Shown: piece after piece, positions 22,473 through 32,249 of the stretch
Position numbering within the stretch: the stretch's first letter is position 1
How the letters are laid out: the number at the start of each line of letters is the position of its first letter
Assembly (NCBI GenBank): GCA_036897625.1
Contig: JAYMTA010000290.1
Coordinates: 1-32,249 of the forward strand
DNA: 32,249 nucleotides
Direction of reading: 5' to 3'
DNA from: Pelargonium cotyledonis
Lineage: Eukaryota; Streptophyta; Magnoliopsida; Geraniales; Geraniaceae
Made by a program: the position numbers and the translations under genes
The notes under the pieces: model-generated
What the model was told of the DNA's origin: nothing
Seen by the model: only the letters and a program-made list of their open reading frames with translations
The model's database searches: none

Positions 22473-25400
22473 ATGGCTCACTCTTCTTCTTCTCTGTTCC
22501 CGCTCCCTCAGTCCGTGGAGCAACTTCTCCAGAGCCTCTGTACGAAGCTCGACCAGGTTGCCAACGTCAATGCGAGGCGGGAACTTGCTGCCGTCGGCGA
22601 AGAACCTGCTCTCCAAGTTCTGCAGAAGATCGCAGCCTCAAAGGTTAATATCAAAAACCTAAGCGCCTACATTGCGTTCCTGACGAAACCAGCTCGCTGC
22701 CCCCTTACTCCCTCCCCTCAGAAGAAGCTTTGTGTCGGTGTCACCGGCGACCGAAGCCCCTCCCCCGCTCGTCGTGTTCTTCTCTATCCCACAGGTAAAA
22801 TACATTTACATTCCCAAAGCAATCACCGAAGAAATGGATAACGATTTTTGAAATGATTCCGATTCCTGAACAAAAATTCGTAAATAAGTGTTGATGAGGT
22901 TTATGCTAGTGGATTGTGAATATTTCACATGCGGCTTTCTGTGCATGGTTTTTATTTGCTCAAGATCCTGTCACTGTTGTGGGCACAGCTGATGTTAACT
23001 CCTATCCTTCAGTCTCTAATAGTTCAAATCTACAAAGTATGCGAGAAGTTAGTCCTCAATTGGAAGCCTTGGGAGAACTTGAGTTCAGGAAGGCCTTCCT
23101 GATATTAAATTACCTTGGGGAGTAAGTTTCCTAGCTACTTCTGATTATCTTGCACATCTCATTTGGAATTTTGAGCTACTTTTTGTTTTATTTTAGTATT
23201 ATGCTTTTATTCTTTTGTCTGGTAGTCGGAAGCTGGAGGACTCTATATCCGCTGATGATATTCAACTGTGGAAGAATTTGTCCATGCATCACTTTGAGTT
23301 GAAGGTTTGGGGAAAACTGGGTAATGGGCTGAGAACAAATCATATTAAGGAAGAAGACAGAGCAAGGGTGAGTTTCCATTTCCTATTGCTGTTGATTTCA
23401 TCTAATTAACTGATCTAATTTCTTAAGTCTGCCTTTCCTTCACTTAAATAATGTAAAGTAGCATTTCAAATTTAAAAAAAAAAAAATATTAACAATGTGA
23501 AGTGTGCCATTAGTGATTTGAATGTGTATCATTGAATGAGGAATTATTATGTATTTGTATCAATTGGTACTCTTAAGAACTAGTCACTGTGATTAGAGGA
23601 TTTTTTAGCAATAATTTCTCATGTCTGAAATTTGATGAGTTTGTTCAGCTTTAATAGTTTGCCTTCTTTGTGTAGTGTTAAAAAATTCTCACCTTTGTTT
23701 AAATTATATATATATATATATTCGCAGAATCTTGAATGGTACTCTGGAAAAACACACCTATATCATTGCCATGTTTCTCCAGATGGAAGTTTCAGGTTCA
23801 AGGTCAGTATGTTTTCTTAATGATATGGTCTTGTATGCAACTCATGCTGTTGAAGTGGTGACTGAAGTCCCACAGAGATAAACCTACTAGCAAAGGTTGA
23901 CCTTTTACCCGTTATGTGTAGCCCAAGAATGAATTTTTGCAGTTTTCAATATCATTCAATCAAGACTTGTAGAAGTTAATCTTAATTTGCTGACGCCACA
24001 TCTTATTTACTTTTAACTCAAGTCTTTACCATTGAACAAAAAAGATTAATATCATGTTTAAGATGCTCAATTGTCTCATTTATGTCATAGATAACCATCA
24101 AGGCTCCTGTATAACCTTCGTGAGACAGGCATGCATGTTGCAATACTATCATGTCTGCCCACAGACCTTAAGTAACCTATAAACTGCATATACTATGTAC
24201 TATGATTATACTTTTCACTTCATTGCTATTTTATCTCAAGTAAATTTTATGTTAATATATAATTGTCTCTTCAATTTAGGGCCCTTACTTTGACAAGACA
24301 AGAACTCACCTCCAAAGAGTATTAGGAGATGAAAATGTTTTGCTTGTCAACTTTGAAGATGCTGCATCTGACAGGACTGATTTGGTAGACAGAACCGGTA
24401 ATCGCAACACTTTGTACAGCATGATTGCGAAAGAAGGAATAGTTGTTGCTTTGCGCCATTATCATTTTTTTGGTTAGTCTTTCTTGCTAATGGTCTTAGT
24501 CCAACGAATTTTGAATTGGAAATTCGTTATTTGATGTTTGTTATCTTTTGATGTGCTGTTATTTGAGTCCCTTCTTTTCACTTGGATAACCACGTGCATT
24601 ATGAATATATGGTTTTGGAGTTAGACCTATCTGCTTGAGAGGATTAGCTTTGTAGATAACATGTAAGGTAGTGCTTCTATCATTGCTTTTGGTACTCATG
24701 GGTAGCCATACACCCTGAGGCACATGCATCAAACCTCACATATCCACTTCTTAGTTGCCTCACTTACATATAGTCTTCCATAGTTCTGGAGGATACTCCT
24801 TTCCCGCCCCCATTCCTCAATCCTAAGGAAGGTGGATTCATGCAATACGATGCTGTTTTTCTTGACTAATAGGTTATCTTCGTCTAATTACTATTGAAGC
24901 CATATATACAGCAGTTGATTCATAGATTCATATTTCTATGAGCTTTGCTATTTCACGCAGTCAAAAACCTAGCTTGATTTTTGCCCTTGTTAATTTGGCT
25001 ATTGATCAGTGTTTAAAGATGGAGGCAAAGAAAGGAAGAAAAGTCTAACTTCATCTTCAGTCAAGTGCTATTTCGTACGCATGGAGTCTGATGCAACCTA
25101 TGACACAAATACAGATTATATTTTACATGGCAAAACAGTAACTGAAGCAAGATGTCTGTTTATGCACATTCATACTGTTTCCAGTGTGGCTAAATATATG
25201 GCTAGGTAGGTCCTGCTAGGAATTTCTTTTTCAGAGCCATATATTTGAAACTTTCAACGAGGATGTTAAAGTAATGTTCATTGATGGGAATCCAGATTTT
25301 CGCTCATACTGTCAAAAACAATCAAGTCAGGAGTTGATCTAGCTTCTGTGCATATTCAAACAATTGAGGATATCAATTGTGAGGTATAATCTTGTGTCAT

Positions 25401-28400
25401 TTTTGCTGCAGCTCCTTTTGCAACGTTTTGTATAGTAAATTTTTGTTTCTGTAAATATATTTTTGGATCCAGTTTTCCTTTCAACTAGAAACATTTTATC
25501 CTATTCGCAGGGTGAAGATGGGAATGTTGTTCTCGGTAAAGATAGGAAGCCTCTCATACATACGGATGGGACTGGTTTCATTTCTCAGGATTTAGCTCTT
25601 GAGTGTGTGAAGAGTCTTCATAGAGAATCTGCGAGCAACAAAAGATTTGAGGTTGGTGGTGATTTCTGCAAGAGTTATGCAACTCAATTAAATATCCTTG
25701 AAGTATTATATTCATGTGTTAGCTCATAATTGTCATCACTGTTGAGTTAGTAACAATCTTCTTTAAGCATGATACCTTTTATTTATTTATTTGTTTGTTT
25801 TTGTAAAGAGAAATTCTGATCTTGGTGCGATTGCGGAGTTTATTCCAACTATAGAACAGCCAGACACGTACAGTGGGGAACCTGTATGTGCATTTAATGG
25901 TTATTGGTGTTTAATCTTCCTTTCAGAAGTTTATGAAACTATTCTTCTATGCTCTCAAACTTATCTCCGTTTTCTTTTCTAGCCTTTGCTGGTCCAATGT
26001 CGTCTCTTTAATAACGGTCTTGCTGTCAAGGGGACTGTTCTTGTTAATAAGAAGGTAAGACATGTCATTTCCTTGTATTATAAAGGAAAAACAATAAGTT
26101 ATTGATCTGTCTAATTCATACTTTTTAGGGATCTCATTTGTCTCCAAGTTTCATAGTGTTTTTTTTCTAACATTCTTAACATCAGTTGATATATAAAACT
26201 GTCAACCAAATGACAAGTTAATATCTACTAATCATGCAAATTAAGCTGTTTGTGATGTTAGTTGCATAAAATGTACAGGTTAATATTATATAATTGTTAG
26301 TTACTACTTGAAGATTAAAGTTTGCTGTATTTGTTTTTACATGTAATATTTACTTCTATTAAGGTTGTTAGTGATAATTTTAGATTACTGGGTTTACATT
26401 ACTTCATCTGCTGCTTTATTATATAGGATGTGACTCATTTGTCCCCAAATTTTGTAGCTTTCTCATAGGACAATCCAAGTTCGTCCCTCAATGATTAAAG
26501 TTGAGATAGATCCAGAACTTTCAAACTCCGAGACAGTTAACTCGCTGGAGATAAATGGAACCAGGTATCTTTCACCCCCAATGATTTTTGTGTGCCTTTT
26601 ATGCTCTGTTTGCAGTTAAGGTAGAATCTCATAATCTTCAATACTTTATGGACCCCTTATCTTCTATACTTTATGGACCCCTGGTATTAAGTTATCAATT
26701 TACTTAGATATGGTCGTTGTTCAAAATCAGTCAATAATCCATTCCTTGTGGGTTTAAAGTGAAGAAAATTTTGTAGACCGGCTAACAAACTTTCATGAAA
26801 GATTCAGCCGAAGCTTTGTTGGAATCATATATTCATGTAAACTGCTTAATGATATTTTGTTCACCCACCAGAGTCTAGAAGTGCACGGAGAATGAAATTT
26901 CTGCATATTTATCTAATCTCTATCTCAAATTCAATCATAATTTCAAGTGCCTAATGGACAATTTGTATGCCCCGAGGGGTATGTTAGATGTTGCTAGTGA
27001 GATGAAAATTGGTTTTCCGTAAATCCATAGTTTAAGAGTGCACAGAAAATGGAAATTTTGTATATATTTTCTCTCACAAAATCATTCAAGATTGTATAAA
27101 TATGTTTAAAAAGAAACTAGTATCTGAAGCTTTTGAGTCCTGAATCTTATCGGAGAGAGGGAGAATAGGGATGTGCAGACAGCAATGACAATTTGACAGC
27201 TAATTGGTGGGAAATGGAAATAATAACCTTCTTTCCTTTTTTTTTTTTCCTATATATCAGTTTATTTGAATCTAATAGTGAAAGTGAAATGAGGCCTGTG
27301 CTTTTGTCCTTTGGAGCTATTAGTGATGGCTGATGGATGGAAATGGGTTTCCTAGATTCTTGGTAAATTTATCTTTAGTTTCCTAATGAATTTCTCTAGT
27401 AAACATTGCAGTCTGCCAACAAGTCACTGTAACTGAAGATAATGGACTTACTTACATTTGTCAAAACTCAAAAATTGTGGAGAAACTTGGCACATGATCG
27501 AAGAATATACTTATAGTTATCAACGGTTTTGTCTTAATGATAAGAAATACACTATATTATGAATAGTAGACTATTCTTGTGATGCTATTAGTTTTCATGA
27601 CAAGAGGTGTCTATGTAATTGAGTTAGATACCCTACCAGTGTTAGTGGGTTTGTTTTATGAGATGTTTTCCAACTGGAGTTTATGTTTGCAGCAATCAGC
27701 CAAAGAGGGCTTATCTGTCAAAGAATTTAATTGCTCTTCTAAGTTATGGAGGGGTTCCAGATAAGTTCTTTCTGGATATACTAGAGACTACTCTGAAAGA
27801 TGCCAGTGGTGCTTTTTCAAATAAGCGTGCGGCACTTAGAGGTACCTGATAAAAGCTTACAACTGTTAGGCACTCACTTGCCGTAGATATGTTTTACTTT
27901 CTCCCCTGTATTTTTGCAATAGGTTTTTTCCTCATAGTTATAGTACCAATTACAGTAATTTCAAATATCTTTTTGGAATACCCAAGAAAGTAATTCATAG
28001 ATCAATAATAATCTCTCACCAATCATTTATTTTACTTTCATCAATATGCAGTTTCCATCAAGTATGGTGAAATGGATGGTTTCAATGTGGCAAGTATGAT
28101 TTTAGCTGGTATGCCTCTTAATGAATCCTATTTGCATTATCGTCTGGCTATTCTAATGAAGGAGGAAATGAAAAGTCTGAAAGGAGGAAAGCTTCATGCA
28201 CCTGAATGTCACTATCTAATGGGTACAACTGATCCAACCGGAATTCTCGAAAAGGGTCAAGTTTGCATCATTCTGTATGTACAGTTTGTGTTTTATCTTC
28301 TTTATATAGTTCACTATTAAACAAGGAGTAATCCATTGTCATAGTGCGGGGAAATATTTCATAGTCTATTTTCTGGAGGCCATGTTAATTTTGGAACATA

Positions 28401-31400
28401 GTCTATAGGTATACTCCACGCAGACTTTTGAACCTCATTGATACTGTACCAAGTAGAAGCAGTTTGCATATGCAGTTAACCGTCATAGTGCGGGGAAGTA
28501 TTTCATAGTATATGTTCTGGAGGTCATGTTAATTTTGGAACATAGTCTATTGGTATATACTCCACACCGACTTTTGAACCTCATTGATATTTGTACCAAG
28601 TAGAAGCAGTTTGTATATGCAGTTAACCAAAACAAATATGGTATCTTTAAAATGTGAATAGAAGGGAGAAAATGATTTGGTGTTGTGTTTGGAAGATATG
28701 TGCACATCTTATCTATATATTAGTTTGATTTTTTTGCTTATTTACTTGAGTTTTGAACACAACTTTATTTTCATCTGAAAAAGTTTTGTAAACTAATAGT
28801 TTTCTGCTTGCTATTTTGCCAATTAAAAGCAGTAATGGCATTCCTTAAATGAAGATTAGCAAAACACAGTATCAGAGAATTTGAGGCAAATATATCTTTT
28901 TGGACATCAATGCTCAAATGATTTTGGAGATGTCTAATTCTCAAGTAGATCCTTATTAGACTTATAAAGCGATATGTGGATTGAATTCTTGTTAAGCTTC
29001 TATAAGTTCAGATTTTAAATGCTTTCTCCATATGCATGGATTATTCTGTGTAAACCTTTGTTTGTGTGATCACTGTTAAATTTCAATATTGGGCTTCATA
29101 CAAAGGCTTGGGATTACTACTAAAATGTCAACCTTGTTAGTAGGGTTTGACTTTTACTGTAGCTTATTCACTTTATAGTATTCCAATGTAGGACTTTTCA
29201 TCGCCACTTTGAACTAGTACATTAATTCAAAACTGCTTATGTTTTTGCCATCATGAGCAGTCTTAATGAAAATATGCAAGGCTGTTCTTACTTGTGTTTC
29301 TTTATTCCCATTTTTTCCTGTCTCTCAAACGTGATATGCAGAGAACACGGACAAATTCAAGGACCGGTTTTAGTGTACCGCAATCCCGGTTTACATTTCG
29401 GTGACATTCATGTTTTAGAGGCTACCTATGTCAAAGCATTGGAATCTTTTATCGGACATGCAAAATATGCTATATTCTTTCCTTGCAAAGGCAACCGTTC
29501 ACTTGGGGATGAAATAGCAGGGGGTGATTTTGATGGTGACATGTATTGGGTATCAAAAAACCCACAGGTTTGCATTTCATTCACTTTACTTTCTGTACCT
29601 TATTTTTTCATTGGTTCCTCGTTAGTTGTATTAGTTTGGTCTTATGGTCTATTTTTATATGATATGCACTCTTAAATACTTATACGCTAACTGTTCTGAG
29701 TTGCTTCTTCCTACACTCCATTATTTGCTCTCTTTTCAATGATGGTTTCTCATCTTTCACAATGTCCATGTTTCTGTAAACTTAAATATTTTAACTATTC
29801 ATGGCACAATCTTTTGCTGTAGTTCACAAATGCAATATGTTTTATCTTTAGAGAGATCTTGTTCTGTACTAACAGTGTTAGCTTTTTCCAATATAATATT
29901 ATTTCTCTTGGGCATCTATTTTCCACACTGAATTTGGAATTGTGTCTGGGCAATAATTTAAATAGCTTAAGGTTAAGCACATCTTAAATTCATTGTCTAA
30001 TTATGATTGATATTTGTGTTACTTGTTCCAAAATTGAGCATTCTCTATTCTCTGTATTCAGCTTATGCAATATTATGCGGCAAGTGAGCCCTGGGAATCT
30101 GAATCTTCTATACCTGATGTTCAAAGTAAAAGACCGAGTGAATTTTCAGCTGAAGAATTGGAGGACGAGCTCTTTAAGCTATTCTTGACAACTAGGTTTC
30201 AGCCTAGGTATTTACTGAACCTTGTACAGTTGTACATCTAATCATTTTCATTTACAATTTGGTGTTTACGTTGTATATATCACGTGGATTGGTGCTGTAT
30301 GCAATATCCATGACTTCCAATTCTTCCGATTCAGTCCCATTATTAGCTTAAGTTGCAGTGGAGTGTTTATTTAACACACTTATTGAGCTGAGGCTGGATT
30401 CTGTCTCGCAAGGTGGTCTGACTTATTAGTGATGCATGCCATCTGTGTGTGTGTGTTAAATTATATAATTCTACTATAGAAGTTAATGTTTTTACTCATT
30501 CTCTGAGATCATGATTCTTGTATTTGAAGTGCTTTTTTGTATTTTCAGTTACACTGTGGGTGTGGCTGCTGATAGCTGGCTGGCACTGATGGATCGGCTT
30601 CTAACACTTGGAGATGATTGTGCTGAAGAGAAAGATAGAGTGAGGCAAAATATCCTTCAGTTGATTGACATCTATTATGATGCTTTGGATGCACCCAAAA
30701 AGGGAATAAAGGTTCTCTCTGACTCTGAAATTTGTTAATTTAGTTTCCAAAGCTTTTGGTGCATGATATAGCATAAGGTTATTTTGTCTTCCTTAAATTC
30801 TATTTATCAATGGTTTCATTTTCATTAATTTCCATACGGTGACAAAATGAGGCTAAGAAAATTAGTTTCCATGAAGAAGTAAATTGGTCGGGGGCTTGCT
30901 GAAAATTGTTTCCATTACCTAGTCATCTGAAGTTTGAGGCCTTGCTTGCACTGTTATATAAGAATGGGACCTGGAGTTCACAATCAATGAGTAGTATAAT
31001 AGCATACGACTCCTTTGCTTGCGTTCTTGCTTGTCCGATGTATTTCTCTGATCGATTGATGATAATGATAAAATACAATGGATGGCATGAACCCTTGAAC
31101 AGTGATAACTTATCCTGTCCGTGCCTGATTTATTTGCATGAATATTCTTACTTTTATAATCTAAGAATGCTTATGGTAACGATATCTTTTGTGCTGCTTA
31201 ACAGATTGATGTTCCGAAAGAATTGAGACCAGAAAGGTTTCCACATTACATGGGAAGGGAAAATTCTTTCAATTCTTCATCTATACTGGGCTTGATTTAC
31301 GATACAGTGGATAATTATGAGTTACCGGATCTAGCAATGGGAGGTGAGAAATATTCTCTTAATAAGTTTTAATATTTCACAACTAGTTGAGCTGAACCTG

Positions 31401-31948
31401 TAACATAACATAACATAAGGGTGACTGAGTTTTAACATGAACCTTCATTTTTCTGTTTTGAAGTTACAAAACTCCCAGTTTTTGACGTTGAACTCCCTGA
31501 ATCCTACATAACAAAATGGAAAGGGCGGTACAATTCTTACCGGCAGGAAATGGCGGCAGCTTTGAGAAGTGGGGATAGCAAAGATGAATGTGCCGGAGAA
31601 GTCATCAAAACATACAAGAATGTGATTGTCACTTCCTCAATCTTCCTGTCTTAAGTCCCATGTTAACTGAGCTTTCGGCGTCTTTTTCTCAAACTCTTTG
31701 TTTTGATGTAGATGCTATACGAGGCTGATGAATTCATAGAGAGCAAGAAAGATGAGGGGGAGCTATTTAAGGAGGCCATTGCTATATACAAAGTGTGCTA
31801 TGACTACGCGAGGGACAAAGGAAGTGCCAAATATTGCCATTTCCCATGGAAAGTTGCAGGTTCTGCTCTCTGTAAGTTTTATGTTACTACACAATGTAAA
31901 GTTCCCTTGCATTGCGACCCATCTGTAGTCAAAGAGGTTTTTGGCTAA
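22473..31948 (+). CDS. RDR5: RNA-dependent RNA polymerase, RDR3/4/5 (gamma) clade, 19 exons, 1002 aa
   Basis: Exons: 22473-22794, 22965-23121, 23226-23367, 23728-23802, 24280-24472, 25010-25205, 25296-25383, 25511-25651, 25809-25883, 25983-26054, 26458-26564, 27693-27841, 28052-28274, 29342-29567, 30062-30207, 30549-30711, 31205-31343, 31464-31621, 31712-31948. They sum to 3009 nt in continuous phase, so the gene looks whole. The N-terminus ([27 protein letters not shown]) is the gamma-clade type without an [13 protein letters not shown] (about 361-370), [22 protein letters not shown] (about 491-503) and [10 protein letters not shown] lead to the catalytic DFDGD at residues 709-713 (29526-29540). 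Three aspartates bind metal in the family; alpha-clade RDRs have [19 protein letters not shown] and [14 protein letters not shown] follow. Arabidopsis RDR3/4/5 are about 930-990 aa. Gamma-clade function is poorly known; dsRNA synthesis is inferred. RDR3, RDR4 and RDR5 cannot be told apart here, so the symbol is nominal. Confidence 0.93.
23706..23721 (+). repeat. TA microsatellite in RDR intron 3
   Basis: A short TA run ends a few bases before the TTCGCAG acceptor of RDR exon 4, in place of a usual polypyrimidine tract. Length change here could affect splicing of exon 4, which is only 75 nt and in frame. Confidence 0.6.
26565..27692 (+). other. RDR intron 11, no recognised element
   Basis: A 1128-bp AT-rich intron. 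A short phrase (ATACTTTATGGACCCC) occurs twice at about 26640-26683. No gene or transposon is visible. Confidence 0.6.
28338..28628 (+). repeat. Tandem duplication within RDR intron 13
   Basis: Two adjacent copies, 28338-28481 and 28482-28628, both start GTCATAGTGCGGGGAA and end TATGCAGTTAACC. They are highly similar, with a handful of substitutions and small indels. They lie wholly inside the 1.07-kb intron just before the catalytic exon 14 and change no coding sequence. Each copy contains ATATGCAG, a sequence resembling the real acceptor GATATGCAG of exon 14, so cryptic acceptor use is possible. Confidence 0.9.
28629..29341 (+). other. Remainder of RDR intron 13
   Basis: AT-rich intron DNA leading to the acceptor at 29341. 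I see nothing in it beyond ordinary intron composition. Confidence 0.6.
29568..30061 (+). other. RDR intron 14
   Basis: A 494-bp T-rich intron between the catalytic exon and the exon encoding [11 protein letters not shown]. No element is recognised. Confidence 0.6.
30712..31204 (+). other. RDR intron 16
   Basis: A 493-bp intron. An open frame of about 106 codons crosses it into exon 17 but has no family resemblance and no matching start, so I treat it as intron. No element is recognised. Confidence 0.6.
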
Positions 31949-32249
31949 ACGTGATATGTAAAATCAACTCGAATAACAATGTATAATACGACTTGGACTA
32001 ATTGCTCTTATTGTAACATTAGTTATTGCGACATATATCCCAGTGGGTCTCATCTTATGTTTATTGTGATATACGACTATAATTGAACTGAAAAGACACA
32101 TGTATCACACATGCATGACGGTTGCATGTATTAATCATTTTCTTTTTGTGACAAGAAAAGATGAGTTCAAGGATTAGAGTAGGTCGCACTCGAAGCAATG
32201 AACAGATTACAGTTCAAGATTCCAAATGTCCACTTTCTAATAGAGGACA
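31949..32249 (+). other. RDR 3' flank to the window end
   Basis: DNA after the RDR stop codon, T-rich at first and probably 3' UTR for 100-200 bp. ATAATACGACTTGG and TTATTGTAACATTAG words are typical of a plant 3' end, but no single poly(A) signal can be chosen. No new gene begins before the window ends. Confidence 0.5.

Overview
This window is nuclear genomic DNA of a flowering plant, most likely a core eudicot. The evidence is long AT-rich introns with GT..AG borders, U-rich 3' flanks, a CT-microsatellite 5' leader, and three genes belonging to plant families. All three intact genes are on the + strand. I cannot name the species.

Layout: 1-2985 is AT-rich DNA with no gene I can support. 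A three-copy TGGGCC repeat (2986-3070) sits upstream of a 21-exon golgin gene (coding 3526-13320), orthologous to Arabidopsis golgin candidate 1, a golgin-84-type Golgi tether. The stretch 13321-16600 is a repeat-rich spacer with a 28-bp minisatellite, a dispersed AT-rich repeat, and a 5'-truncated minus-strand LINE remnant carrying an RNase H domain. A single-exon gene (16718-18643) encodes a 641-aa nuclear-type protein with a poly-His tract, an HHCC integrase-type zinc-finger signature and a FAR1/WRKY-GCM1-like zinc cluster. The stretch 19044-20236 holds a decayed partial copy of the RNA-dependent RNA polymerase gene that lies downstream. A nearly identical 317-bp tandem duplication (21115-21829) lies just before the last gene. 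That gene is an apparently intact 19-exon RNA-dependent RNA polymerase (coding 22473-31948, 1002 aa) of the RDR3/4/5 (gamma) clade, with the atypical DFDGD catalytic motif.

Functional context: the three genes do not form a pathway. The golgin acts in Golgi membrane tethering, the zinc-cluster protein is probably a DNA-binding nuclear factor, and the RDR would make RNA from RNA templates. In Arabidopsis, as I recall, RDR3-RDR4-RDR5 form a tandem array a few loci from the GC1 golgin gene (At2g19910-At2g19950). The RDR gene, RDR relic and golgin here look like a conserved version of that neighbourhood.

Exon models were assembled by hand from splice borders, phase continuity and remembered family sequence. 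Both multi-exon models close in frame over their full length. Transcription starts, poly(A) sites and species remain undetermined.
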